From Silene conica (taxonomy: Eukaryota > Streptophyta > Magnoliopsida > Caryophyllales > Caryophyllaceae): a DNA stretch of 64,000 nt. Position numbers and translations under genes: made by a program. The stretch is from contig CM055319.2 in the NCBI GenBank assembly GCA_029255685.2, positions 17,077,247-17,141,246 on the forward strand, given 5' to 3'. Shown piece by piece: positions 13,893 through 26,220 of this stretch. Position 1 is the first letter of the stretch; every line of letters begins with the position of its first letter. The notes under the pieces are model-generated. The model was given only the letters and a program-made list of their open reading frames with translations, did no database searches and had not been told where the DNA came from.

Positions 13893-15571
13893 GATTTGAG
13901 ATATGAAGCTATTGAAGAAACGTTCCAATATGTTATTTACTTCCATCTTTCAAAAAAAAATCAAGCTAAGATAAGAACAAGATCAAAGATGGGTAGTAGT
14001 ATTAAAGTTGCATGATGTATACCATTCCTGAGTGTAAGCATTAATAAACTAGTTCTAGGGTTCTTGATATAAAAACCAGTTCTGAGTTCATTTCAACATA
14101 CATCGACATTCAAACCTTGATAAGAAAAAAGAGTAAGTTCCAAACAAACCTTGGAAATGCCAGGTTCTGAATCCTTTAGTGAAGTTGATCAAACTCTTTC
14201 ACAGTTACCCCCAAAAAAACGCCCTTCTGATAGGGGTCATTCAATTGATGATGAGATACCAGAAAATGAAAACCTCCAAACAAACTCCAATTCAAGTGAT
14301 TCACCGAAAATCACTTTAAGTGCTGCCCAACAACCCAAAAAAATTAAGTCTCAAAATCAGCCAAAACCCTGCATTGATGAAGAGCCACAGATTGTTGGAC
14401 TTGATGAGGAGAGTAATGGAGAATATTCCAAATTGCCTCCTCTTGTCCCTTTGGCTTTCAGTCAATGTCCCATGGCTTGTATTGATCAAGAGCAGGGCCG
14501 TGTTGGATATTTCGGGGCCCTGTTCAAAATTTTGAAAATTGGCCTCAATCTCATTATTTACGTTGCTTGTATAAAATGTTATTTTGTTATAAGATTTATT
14601 TTTCAATATACGGAAATGTTTATAATTTATTTATTTTATACTACTTACTATACACGTATAACGTCAATGTTCGACACTATTGTATGCTTTTTGTAGACAA
14701 CTTTGCATATTAGAAAAAGAAAGAGTTACGAAAAAAAATAGTTTTAAATGATATGAATTCAATAAATTTTGAAATATAGTTATAACTTAGTCCATTAAAA
14801 GTAACTAGTTTTCGACCAATGCAAAATTGCACAAGTTTATTTTTAGGAAAATTATCGTGGATAATTAACATTTAATAGTGACCATAATACGTGAATATTT
14901 TATACTCAACTTTTGTTATGGGACAATACGTTAAAATGCACGTTCAAATTAAGTTTTGGAACATCAAATCGAGTACCTAAAAATATAAATATCACTATAA
15001 AATATAATTTCTTACTAATATTTATTGTAATTTATGATAATTATGTATTATTATTGTAGTATTGATTATTAGTCATAAATCGTTATGTAATAATTATGTA
15101 CAAATCGACATTAACATTATAATATATAATATATAAGTTGATGTTATAAATATAATCGTTTATGTAGAAATTATTGTTTATGAAATAAATCATAATTAGA
15201 CCGTAATATTTCCACAACGAAGATAAATGTAGGGAGTTATTCAGAAATTAATTAAGTAAACATTGTTGTGGGAAAAAAATTAAATTTTGGATTATGACGT
15301 GGCTTCACGTGAAATCAATAAATGTTTTTGTATTAATAAAGATAAGGTTTTGGAAAAAAATGAAAAAGTGTAGTTATGGAGAATCGAACCTGAGACGCAT
15401 GAATTTAGACAGCCCAAAAAGTTACAAGCTAAACCATTGTGCCATTCTACATTTCATATATAATTAATAATCTTACTAATTGATATATATTCTTAATTTA
15501 ACTTTATTAGCACCCAAAAATCGGGGGCCCTGTGCGACCGCACGGCCCGCACCCCCTAAAAGACGGCCCTG
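13893..15571 (+). repeat. Array unit 9 (start codon ATG to TTG)
   Basis: The usual ATG is TTG at 14151, but the next in-frame ATG at 14157 remains, so the frame is open to 14696. The element spans 14493-15571. Confidence 0.9.
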
Positions 15572-17251
15572 GATTTGAGATATGAAGCTATTGAAGAAAC
15601 GTTCCAATATGTTATTTACTTCCATCTTTCAAAAAAAAAATCAAGCTAAGATAAGAACAAGATCAAAGATGGGTAGTAGTATTAAAGTTGCATGATGTAT
15701 ACCATTCCTGAGTGTAAGCATTAATAAACTAGTTCTAGGGTTCTTGATATAAAAACCAGTTCTGAGTTCATTTCAACATACATCGACATTCAAACCTTGA
15801 TAAGAAAAAAGAGTAAGTTCCAAACAAACCATGGAAATGCCAGGTTCTGAATCCTTTAGTGAAGTTGATCAAACTCTTTCACAGTTACCCCCAAAAAAAC
15901 GCCCTTCTGATAGGGGTCATTCAATTGATGATGAGATACCAGAAAATGAAAACCTCCAAACAAACTCCAATTCAAGTGATTCACCGAAAATCACTTTAAG
16001 TGCTGCCCAACAACCCAAAAAAATTAAGTCTCAAAATCAGCCAAAACCCTGCATTGATGAAGAGCCACAGATTGTTGGACTTGATGAGGAGAGTAATGGA
16101 GAATATTCCAAATTGCCTCCTCTTGTCCCTTTGGCTTTCAGTCAATGTCCCATGGCTTGTATTGATCAAGAGCAGGGCCGTGTTGGATATTTCGGGGCCC
16201 TGTTCAAAATTTTGAAAATTGGCCTCAATCTCACTATTTACGTTGCTTGTATAAAATGTTATTTTGTTATAAGATTTATTTTTCAATATACGGAAATGTT
16301 TATAATTTATTTATTTTATACTACTTACTATACACGTATAACGTCAATGTTCGACACTATTGTATGCTTTTTGTAGACAACTTTGCATATTAGAAAAAGA
16401 AAGAGTTACGAAAAAAAATAGTTTTAAATGATATGAATTCAACAAATTTTGAAATATAGTTATAACTTAGTCCATTAAAAGTAACTAGTTTTCGACCAAT
16501 GCAAAATTGCACAAGTTTATTTTTAGGAAAATTATCGTGGATAATTAACATTTAATAGTGACCATAATACGTGAATATTTTATACTCAACTTTTGTTATG
16601 GGACAATACGTTAAAATGCACGTTCAAATTAAGTTTTGGAACATCAAATCGAGTACCTAAAAATATAAATATCACTATAAAATATAATTTCTTACTAATA
16701 TTTATTGTAATTTATGATAATTATGTATTATTATTGTAGTATTGATTATTAGTCATAAATCGTTATGTAATAATTATGTACAAATCGACATTAACATTAT
16801 AATATATAATATATAAGTTGACGTTATAAATATAATCGTTTATGTAGAAATTATTGTTTATGAAATAAATCATAATTAGACCGTAATATTTCCACAACGA
16901 AGATAAATGTAGGGAGTTATTCAGAAATTAATTAAGTAAACATTGTTGTGGGAAAAAAATTAAATTTTGGATTATGACGTGGCTTCACGTGAAATCAATA
17001 AATGTTTTTGTATTAATAAAGATAAGGTTTTGGAAAAAAATGAAAAAGTGTAGTTATGGAGAATCGAACCTGAGACACATGAATTTAGACAGCCCAAAAA
17101 GTTACAAGCTAAACCATTGTGCCATTCTACATTTCATATATAATTAATAATCTTACTAATTGATATATATTCTTAATTTAACTTTATTAGCACCCAAAAA
17201 TCGGGGGCCCTGTGCGACCACACGGCCCGCACCCCCTAAAAGACGGCCCTG
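15572..17251 (+). repeat. Array unit 10 (open frame 15831-16376)
   Basis: The frame is open for 181 codons. The element spans 16173-17251. Confidence 0.9.
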
Positions 17252-17426
17252 GATTTGAGATATGAAGCTATTGAAGAAACGTTCCAATATGTTATTTACT
17301 TCCATCTTTCAAAAAAAAATCAAGCTAAGATAAGAACAAGATCAAAGATGGGTAGTAGTATTAAAGTTGCATGATGTATACCATTCCTGAGTGTAAGCAT
17401 TAATAAACTAGTTCTAGGGTTCTTGA

Positions 17427-17434
17427 TATAAAAA
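17427..17434 (+). promoter_or_regulatory. TATA box of the array unit (representative)
   Basis: The sequence TATAAAAA lies 83 bp before the unit's ATG and is conserved in every unit. With the C/A-rich leader downstream it reads as a plant core promoter that was amplified with the array. Confidence 0.6.
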
Positions 17435-17509
17435 CCAGTTCTGAGTTCATTTCAACATACATCGACATTCAAACCTTGATAAGAAAAAAGAGTAAGTTCC
17501 AAACAAACC

Positions 17510-18073
17510 ATGGAAATGCCAGGTTCTGAATCCTTTAGTGAAGTTGATCAAACTCTTTCACAGTTACCCCCAAAAAAACGCCCTTCTGATAGGGGTCATT
17601 CAATTGATGATGAGATACCAGAAAATGAAAACCTCCAAACAAACTCCAATTCAAGTGATTCACCGAAAATCACTTTAAGTGCTGCCCAACAACCCAAAAA
17701 AATTAAGTCTCAAAATCAGCCAAAACCCTGCATTGATGAAGAGCCACAGATTGTTGGACTTGATGAGGAGAGTAATGGAGAATCTTCCAAATTGCCTCCT
17801 CTTGTCCCTTTGACTTTCAGTCAATGTCCCATGGCTTGTATTGATCAAGAGCAGGGCCGTCTTCGATATTTCGGGGGCCCTGTTCAAAATTTTGAAAATT
17901 GGCCTCAATCTCACTATTTACGTTGCGTGTATAAAATGTTATTTTGTTATAAGATTTATTTTTCAATATACGGAAATGTTTATAATTTATTTATTTTATA
18001 CTACTTACTATACACGTATAACGTAAATGTTCGTCAATATTGTATGTTTTTTGTAGACAACTTTGCATATTAG
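17510..18073 (+). CDS. Array-unit reading frame: polar, acidic N-terminal fragment (representative copy)
   Basis: I do not recognise this protein. Codons 1 to about 114 come from the host part of the unit. They are low-complexity, rich in S, Q, P, D, E and N, contain a short basic patch (PPKKRPSDR) and look disordered. The remainder is read-through into the hAT-like element and is not real protein sequence. A TATA box lies about 83 bp upstream and a plausible leader precedes the ATG. This suggests the promoter and first exon of a real gene were duplicated without the rest. Equivalent open frames lie at 5754, 10794, 12472, 14151 and 15831. The copies at 1532, 2379, 4075, 7433, 9112 and 19191 are broken by indels, so selection for the frame looks weak or absent. 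Confidence 0.35.
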   Translation: MEMPGSESFSEVDQTLSQLPPKKRPSDRGHSIDDEIPENENLQTNSNSSDSPKITLSAAQQPKKIKSQNQPKPCIDEEPQIVGLDEESNGESSKLPPLVPLTFSQCPMACIDQEQGRLRYFGGPVQNFENWPQSHYLRCVYKMLFCYKIYFSIYGNVYNLFILYYLLYTYNVNVRQYCMFFVDNFAY

Positions 18074-18931
18074 AAAAAGAAAGAGTTAAGAAAAAAAATA
18101 GTTTTAAATGAAATGAATCCAATAAATTTTGAAATATAGTTATAACTTACTCCATTAAAAGTAACTAGTGTTCGACCAGTGTAAAATTGCACATGTTTAT
18201 TTTTAAGAAAATTATCGTGCATAATTAACATTTAATAGTGACCATAATACGTGAATATTTTGTACTCAACTTTTGTTATGGGACAATACGTTAAAATGCA
18301 CGTTCAAATTAAGTTTTGGAACATCAAATCGAGTACCTAAAAATGTAAATATCACTATAAAATATAATTTCTTACTAATATTTATTGTAATTTATGATAA
18401 TTATGTATTATTTATTGTAGTATTGATTATTAGTCATAAATCGTTATTTAATAATTATGTACAAATCGACATTAACATTATAATATATAATATATAAGTT
18501 GACGTTATAAATATAATCGTTTATGTAGAAATTATTGTTTATGAAATAAATCATAATTAGACCGTAATATTTCCACAACGAAGATAAATGTAGGGAGTTA
18601 TTCAGAAATTAATTAAGTAAACATTGTTGTGGAAAAAAATTAAATTTTGGATTATGACGTGGCTTCACGTGAAATCAATAAATGTTTTTGTATAAATAAA
18701 GATAAGGTTTTGGAAAAAAATGAAAAAGTGTAGTTATGGAGAATCGAACCTGAGACGCATGAATTTAGACAGCCCAAAAAGTTACAAGCTAAACCATTGT
18801 GCCATTCTACATTTCATATATAATTAATAATCTTACTAATTGATATATATTCTTAATTTAACTTTATTAGCACCCAAAAATCGGGGGCCCTGTGCGACCG
18901 CACGGCCCGCACCCCCTAAAAGACGGCCCTG
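17852..18931 (+). mobile_element. Non-autonomous hAT-like element (type copy of the array)
   Basis: The left end CAGGGCCGTCTT and the right end AAGACGGCCCTG are inverted repeats, and both ends carry an inner GGGGCCC block. This terminal style (CAGGGCC followed by GGGCCC) is typical of plant hAT elements. The element has no transposase frame. A clean 8-bp target duplication is not visible: the flanks are atcaagag and gatttgag. Other copies are at 166-1283, 2720-3815, 4417-5495, 6096-7174, 7776-8853, 9458-10535, 11136-12213, 12814-13892, 14493-15571, 16173-17251 and 19534-20733. They probably spread by array amplification rather than by separate insertions. Confidence 0.75.
18741..18804 (-). 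promoter_or_regulatory. tRNA-like segment with pol III A and B boxes (in every array unit)
   Basis: On the minus strand, TGGCACAATGG (18794-18804) fits the A-box consensus and GGTTCGATTC (18741-18750) fits the B box, at tRNA-like spacing. There is no good acceptor stem, so this is a tRNA-derived relic such as a SINE head rather than a working tRNA. It lies inside each hAT-like element. Confidence 0.55.
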
Positions 18932-20733
18932 GATTTGAGATATGAAGCTATTGAAGAAACGTTCCAATATGTTATTTACTTCCATCTTTCAAAAAAAAAA
19001 TCAAGCTAAGATAAGAACAAGATCAAAGATGGGTAGTAGTATTAAAGTTGCATGATGTATACCATTCCTGAGTGTAAGCATTAATAAACTAGTTCTAGGG
19101 TTCTTGATATAAAAACCAGTTCTGAGTTCATTTCAACATACATCGACATTCAAACCTTGATAAGAAAAAAGAGTAAGTTCCAAACAAACCATGGAAATGC
19201 CAGGTTCTGAATCCTTTAGTGAAGTTGATCAAACTCTTTCACAGTTACCCCCAAAAAAACGCCCTTCTGATAGGGGTCATTCAATTGATGATGAGATACC
19301 AGAAAATGAAAACCTCCAAACAAACTCCAATTCAAGTGATTCACCGAAAATCACTTTAAGTGCTGCCCAACAGCCCAAAAAAATTAAGTCTCAAAATCAG
19401 CCAAAACCCTGCATTGATGAAGAGCCACAGAATGTTGGACTTGATGAGGAGAGTAATGGAGAATCTTCCAAATTGCCTCCTCTTGTCCCATTTGACTTTC
19501 AGTCAATGTCCCATGGCTTGTATTGATCAAGAGCAGGGACGTCTTCGATATTTTGGGGGCCCTGTTCAAAATTTTGAAAATTGGCCTCAATCTCACTATT
19601 TACGTTGCGTGTATAAAATGTTATTTTGTTATAAGATTTATTTTTCAATATACGGAAATGTTTATAATTTATTTATTTTATACTACTTATTATACACGTA
19701 TAACGTAAATGTTCGTCAATATTGTATGTTTTTTGTAGACAACTTTGCATATTAGAAAAAGAAAGAGTTAAGAAAAAAAATAGTTTTAAATGAAATGAAT
19801 CCAATAAATTTTGAAATATAGTTATAACTTACTCCATTAAAAGTAACTAGTGTTCGACCAGTGTGAAATTGCACATGTTTATTTTTAAGAAAATTATCGT
19901 CCATAATTAACATTTAATAGTGACCATAATACGTGAATATTTTGTACTCAACTTTTGTTATGGGACAATACGTTAAAATGCACGTTCAAATTAAGTTTTG
20001 GAACATCAAATCGAGTACCTAAAAATGTAAATATCACTATAAAATATAATTTCTTACTAATATTTATTGTAATTTATGATAATTATGTATTATTTATTGT
20101 AGTATTGATTATTAGTCATAAATCGTTATTTAATAATTATGTACAAATCGACATTAACATTATAATATATAATATATAATATATAATATATAATATATAA
20201 TATATAATATATAATATATAATATATAATATATAATATATAATATATAATATATAATATATAAAATATAATATATAATATATAATATATAATATATAAGT
20301 TGACGTTATAAATAAAATCGTTTATGTAGAAATTATTGTTTAAGAAATAAATCATAATTAGACCGTAATATTTATACAACGAAGATAAATGTAGGGAGTT
20401 ATTCAGAAATTAATTAAGTAAACTTTATTGTGGAAAAAAATTAAATTTTGGATTATGACGTGGCTTCACGAGAAATCATTGAATGTTTTTGTATTAATAA
20501 AGATAAGGTTTTGGAAAAAAAATGAAAAAGTGTAGTTATGGAGAATCGAACCTGAGACGCATGAATTTAGACAGCCCAAAAAGTTACAAGCTAAACCAAT
20601 GTGCCATTCTACATTTCATATATAATTAATAATCTTACTAATTGATATATATACTTAATTTAACTTTATTAGCACCCAAAAATCGGGGGCCCTGTGCAAC
20701 CGCACGGCCCGCACCCCCTAAAAGACGGCCCTG
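18932..20733 (+). repeat. Array unit 12, last unit, expanded minisatellite
   Basis: The frame from 19191 is shifted by one extra base near 19490 and stops at 19526. The element spans 19534-20733. It is about 120 bp longer than its neighbours because of the 7-bp repeat at 20161-20298. The array stops at the element's right terminus. Confidence 0.9.
20161..20298. repeat. 7-bp AT minisatellite, greatly expanded in the last unit
   Basis: About 19 copies of the same 7-bp motif, with one interruption (aaaatataat near 20262). This accounts for the extra length of the last unit. Confidence 0.9.
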
Positions 20734-23429
20734 GTGTTTCCCACGCACTCTTTCCTCCTTTCTCCCTTGCTTTTGTTTCCTTTACAACGAACTCGTTCTT
20801 CTGCAAAAAAACACTAAGAACGAACTGCTTGCAAACAAGGTGCAACAATGGAGCATAGTTCATTCGTTGGTAATAACACAGCTCACAAACTACCATTGTT
20901 GAAGCCCTTACAATAGCTCATAATAAAGACTTGCGTGGCTACTGAAAGTCTAAAAACGGGTTAAAAAGTAACACAAATCATATCTTACTGTGAATCGAGA
21001 TCTAAGAGACTGAACAAAATCAAAGCTCCATATGTTGGGCATATAATTAGCAGAGCGACGTTCGTAATCTACGGCATATGCTTGAGTGCCCATAATCACA
21101 AATTCGCAATGCAGGATTTGTAGCTGCTTCGTTGCACAAAAAGTGTGTGAAAATTTGAATGAGTTATATACTTTTATGGTATTATTTCTCATTACTAAAA
21201 ATGGTGCACATTATATAGACAACAGAATGACAAACTATGACCCTTTTCTCGACTAGAATTGTCAAAGGTAAACAAAATTCAGAAATGGTTGCACTCCTTA
21301 AATGTTTATTTCATTTGTCTTGTTACATCCGTGTATGTTTCTTTGTTTATCTTTACTTTTGGCACAAGATTAATAAAAGGGCAGGAGAAGGAATACGACA
21401 CTTAAAAATAGAATACATAAGCAAATGACTAGAACGTACGGAGCATTTTATAGTTGATCCCTTAAATTTCATTTTGGACGGTTACGGAATATAAAATCAA
21501 TTTTAAGAAGAAATTTAAATACAATTTATTTTATTTGTATATAAGAAATTAAGGATTGGAAAAGTGTATTTTATTTTTCATTTATGGTGGCATAGGTGAT
21601 AGGACCCGGAAAATAGATAACCGAGGGTCGGTACAAATTGACCCGACATGAGTAATCCAACCCGATACAAGATTTTACGAGTGAACACCATTATAAGAAG
21701 TTAAGAACCCAATTATTCTTATACATTACTTTTAGGACTCGTATTATTGTTGGGTAATTTTAAGGAACTCGTCATATGATTTGGACTCAAATGCCCTTAT
21801 CTTTTATTTGCTAGTTATAAATATATTTTTAGAAGTGAAAAAAAACATAAATAAAAGTTTCAAACGTAGATATAATTGTGGAATATATTTGTGTAGTAAA
21901 TTTACGTTGTCGGTTTATAGTGTCATCATCTTTATCTATAATTTTGTCAAAACTTTTTGGAAATATAGAAGAAAATATTTCATATATTTTAATACAAACT
22001 TTGCATTTTTCTTTGAATTACAAGTGTACTTTATTCTTCATAAATTCACATTTTTGTATAACTTTTTTGTTTGATTATTTTCGCCAAAATCAAGTTTATT
22101 AAAAATATATGTCGCCGCATGGTAATTCAAATTTCATATTTGTTGTTTACATTAGCTATTACGAAATACAAGTATGAAGATTGAGATATTCCAACTTCCA
22201 ACTATAACAAACAGTATAGTACTATTTGTTAAATATATTACCTCCCATTTTTCATCCAATTTGCTTTTGCCCGGTCTTTAAACGAAACTTTCCGTAAAAT
22301 TACACTTTTATATATTATTTTCTTTATTAAAATTTAACTTACTGAAATATTATTTTCATGATAAATGTAAATATTCTAGTTTTTCTTGATAATTTTTTTT
22401 ATTGTCAAGGTTTGTTAATTACACCCTTAAAAGGAAATGGGAAAAAAAATTGGAGGGAATTATAAACACAAGGAAATTTAGTTCTAATATATCATATATA
22501 TGGAAAACCTTATAATTACATAATAATTGAGGTCCTTAAAATCATACTCATGATAATTTGGGTCCTTGTACTTTACTCCCGGTCTTACTCTTGTTAATTA
22601 ATTCCTCCATTCTAGTGAATTTTATACATTTACTTTATACATATTTGTAAATATTCGTTTTCTTTTGCTAATATATTTAATTATATATCGATAAAAATTA
22701 TAAAAACTTTGATATTAACAGTGTATTCAGAAAGACAGTTTTAATAAAATCTCACATGACTATATTTTATGTTATATATTAGAAGTTGTGTCGAAATTGA
22801 GTCGAATTATAATAATGCTCATAACAGTCAGAATGAATTAAGTACGATGATGATAGCCCATTGTCTCACATAGACACATACATGTAGTAGTACTTCTTTA
22901 CCGTTTAAGGAAAAGAATTAAACAATTGGAACTGAAATTCATGATATTTCCACGTTACTTCTGCATCTAAAGTTTTTTAAATGCTAATACTATTAACACA
23001 TCGAATAAATTTAAATTTTAGATTACTTTCTAATTTTATATTTAATTAGTGTGTTTTATTAGTTGAGATGCATTACATTATTATATCACTCAAAATACAT
23101 TATCTAACTTGTGTAAGACAATTATATACAAAATGTGATTTTATAACAAATCTTTTCATTATCATATTACCGGGTAGCTAATTAATTAAAAGACCTATTT
23201 TATAGTTTAATAACATTTAAGGTTGTTTTATTTATGTATTGACCAAATTAACAAATTGGTAAAAAAACTAAGGAGTTATGATGTAGCTAAAATTTTTATT
23301 TGGACAAATTGGTAAAACCAATTGAGTTCTTGGACAAATACACCAAAAAAAATAAATAATCATTCAATAATTAGTGCTTTCTTACAAAACTCAACTTCAT
23401 AATCACTCATCTTCCCTACCACTTAATAC
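20734..23429. other. Intergenic, AT-rich, no supported gene
   Basis: Unique sequence begins directly after the array. Short open frames here (for example 21237-21428 and 21781-22074) lack a promoter, motifs or coding character. The text around 21600-21670 has the acccgac-type composition common in degraded plant repeats. No family can be assigned. Confidence 0.6.
23246..23350 (+). repeat. Dispersed repeat, arm 1 of an inverted pair
   Basis: This holds two 'acaaattggtaaaa' blocks and 'ggacaaatacacc'. It matches, in reverse complement, 27237-27357. The two may be the ends of a 4.1 kb element or two independent copies of one repeat. Confidence 0.5.
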
Positions 23430-24265
23430 TAGATCTGGCTAAATGCGGGCAAACCCGTTTGGCCATTGTGTTGGGCCCGCTTTGCTAGGGAGTTTAGTCA
23501 AAAAAAAATTTAAAATAAGTGGGTACAGACAAGAAAATTAGGCCTGCTATAATTAATGGACGGAATTGGGCTAAATCAAATTGTCCACGGAAAACTCGCT
23601 AGCGGCTAGGCCCGCCATATAACCTAACAAAGTTTAATAAAAATTAAAACAGAGAAATATTGTATTCAAAATAGTATGTGTGTAATGAATATTGGTTACG
23701 AGCTAAAGGGTTATCGTTAGGTAAATTTTTTACTTACTTTTATTCTACTATAAAATTAGTAATTCTCTCCCCAAATATATTTGTTTGTACTGTTTGGTTA
23801 TATCAGTAAAGTAGTTATTAATATATATGTATAATATCTTATGATTCTCACGAGTTTCATATCGAGGATGAAGAGAAAGACGTGAATAATGACAGATAAA
23901 GACGTGTCTTCCTCCACTGATATTTTAAAGTGTTTTGAGGCTTTATATGAAACAACTATAATGTTTAGTTACTATTTTGAAAGTTGTGAACATGATCTTA
24001 ACTCTTAAGTTACAAGTTTTATTTTGCAAATTTGGTAATCATGATGTTTTTTTTACCGTTTTGTTGGTTTGATTTTTCAGTAATTAATTTCATTAAAAGC
24101 CCACTAGCCCGTGGGTTGGCCTGTTAAGGTATATAGGGGCGGATACGGGCAGTTATAGTAGGCCCGCCATATCGGGCACGAGCATAAAATAAAAGTCCGT
24201 TGGACACTTTTTCATAGGTTAGGCCCGGCCCAAATCCAACCCAAGCCCGCAAACGACCAACTCTA
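23430..24265. mobile_element. Old hAT-like element with degenerate TIRs
   Basis: The left end TAGATCTGGCTAAATGCGGG pairs imperfectly with the inverted right end TAGAGTTGGTCGTTTGCGGG. It is flanked by an imperfect 8-bp target duplication, CTTAATAC (23422-23429) and CCGAATAC (24266-24273), 6 of 8 matching. The interior is rich in ggcccg motifs near both ends, as in plant non-autonomous hAT elements. There is no transposase frame. The length is 836 bp. Confidence 0.55.
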
Positions 24266-24273
24266 CCGAATAC

Positions 24274-26220
24274 GTATCACACCGTTTCTTCCTCCCAAAC
24301 ATGCATTATGATTCAAAAATCGTTAAGCACTAACCAAATTGCCAAACCCACAATTGCGACTTAGCACAACCTCAATTTTTTTGAGATCATGAGCCACCTA
24401 ATCGAACTCGCTGAGCTAACAAGGCTCAAATCGCGCACAAATTTTGGGTCAAACACAAACACCGTAAAACATCTGAATTTAAACGGTGCATATAAAATTC
24501 ATTTTGACTCATATTTAATTATGACTTGACCCGATTCAGTAAACTCGATGATTGTTTTGGTTTGCCGGGTATTAACCGACCATATTTTAACAGCTTTCTA
24601 TCGATCCAACTTAAATCCGATACACATATCCTTTTAACTTCTCTAATATTTCGTATTCTTACTCACAATAGATTAAACTATTGGAAAAAAAATATATGAG
24701 ACAAAATTAATTGCAAACAAACTTATATACTAATTTTTATTTTTTTATATCATTATTGGGATGAGATTAGATTAATTAGAGCAATAGCAAAGAGATGCTT
24801 TTGTATTGAGTGTAAATAAGAACCCTTAAAAAAATTTGTCCCATTGCATTAAAAAGTTTGTCCTTCAAAAAACAAACCTGGTTTGATATTAAGAACCAAA
24901 CTCCTTCAAAAGCCAAGAAACTTTTTGAGTAATTAAACAATTAATTATATAAAATAATTAATACTTTTTTATGGAAAAGTTCTACAATAAATTTTTTCCA
25001 TTGCGATAAAAAATTCTAAATTCTTGAGATTGCCAAAAAAATAAAATCCTATATACAAAAGCAACAACCGCAATGGTTAGGTGTCGCACTGTGGTTGATA
25101 GTTCATTTTTTATTTTATTTTTAAAAGGTGACCCACCATGTTCTCCGCTTTCTTTTATTTTCTATGCAGCACTTTTATTTCCATCTACTACAATAAATCT
25201 GACAAATTACTCATATATGTGGATTGCATATTAAATAACTAGATTAAAAAATGATTAATAACTTTTATAGTTAAATTAATTATGGTATAAATAGGAAAAT
25301 TATTCAAAAATCTTTTCAAAACACCTATTATTATAGGAAAAAAATACAGATAAATAAGTCAAATAAAGAGAAAACAGGAATTGTTATAAAAAAAAGATTA
25401 GATAGGGTGAGCATTAACATGAAAAATATTCACATATGACATTAAAATTAAATAAGTCACTATATTTATGTTGTTCAATTGTTTATGGGTATGATTCACA
25501 TAAATTATTCACATAAGATGAACTCCGTAGGAAATATGGAAATAACTAAGATCGATGGATAAATTTAATTAAATCGAAAAAAATCAGAAATACTTTGATA
25601 AAAAGTAATTAAAAACATAATAATATTGAAACCCGAAAATATGGACAAAAAAGTATTCATATGCATCATTTTTTTTATTGAAATATGTAAAATACGACAA
25701 AAAAATTACTCTGTATGAAGGATGACAACGAGGGAGAGGACTTGGGTAGAAAGATTGGAGGGAGAGAAAATATTATTGATTATCATTGTGAGTAGAGATG
25801 ATTAAAATAATTAGTGTTGTGGGGTAAGATGGGTATTGTTGTGAGTTAAAGTGATTAAAATAAGTATAAACATTTACCAAAAATGGACAATGGGGCATTA
25901 TTGTGAATAGACGAAAATAGACAATGTGACAGTTATCTTGAATAGGAGGGAGTACAAGGTTGTTAGAATAAGGGTAAGAGATGAGAGAGCACAAAGTTGT
26001 ATGTGTGGCTATGGTGGGTTGGTATATGGGTAATTAATAGCTGTCTTTGGACTTGGTCTGTTTTGGGTAAACTCGCTCAAAGTAAATCTAAGTTTCGATC
26101 CTTTGTTTCACAAAAATTACCATAATTTCAATTGGTTTTATATATTTTCCTATCTCATTCATTTATTTACTTCAATGAAATATGTTAAGAAAAAAAATTT
26201 AAAGATATGCGACAAATAAG
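24274..26220. other. Intergenic, repeat relics, no supported gene
   Basis: There is no coding sequence. A MITE-like edge (gagggagtac, about 25946) resembles the common ctccctcc terminus of plant Stowaway elements, but I cannot find its partner. The rest is AT-rich with no feature I can name. Confidence 0.5.

Larger units (their letters stand above)
17252..18931 (+). repeat. Array unit 11 (open frame 17510-18073, edge variant)
   Basis: The host part is like the centre, but the element (17852-18931) matches the edge variant and keeps the best left terminus, CAGGGCCGTCTT. This is therefore the transition unit between the two variants. Confidence 0.9.
1..20733 (+). repeat. Tandem array of ~1.68 kb units (promoter/exon-1 fragment + hAT-like element)
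   Basis: The same segment recurs head to tail. The start codon of the unit's reading frame lies at 1532, 2379, 4075, 5754, 7433, 9112, 10794, 12472, 14151 (mutated to TTG), 15831, 17510 and 19191. The steps are 1678-1696 bp, except for the first step of 847 bp. Each unit has a roughly 600 bp host part (TATA box, leader, start of a reading frame) followed by a 1.08-1.2 kb element with CAGGGCCGT termini. The array is cut by the window start and ends exactly at the last element terminus at 20733. Units 4-10 differ by only a few bases, while units 0, 2, 11 and 12 share a different variant. This indicates recent amplification by unequal exchange. It is not a CRISPR or rDNA array. Confidence 0.97.

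Noticed and set aside
18741..18804. Functional tRNA gene
   Set aside because: The A and B boxes are good but there is no paired acceptor stem or convincing anticodon arm.
1..20733. CRISPR array or ribosomal DNA repeat
   Set aside because: The units are 1.68 kb, hold a transposon and a protein-coding fragment, and show no rRNA sequence or spacer-repeat structure.
21781..22102. Small membrane-like protein frames
   Set aside because: Phe/Tyr/Ile-rich frames are expected by chance in AT-rich DNA; no promoter or homologous pattern.
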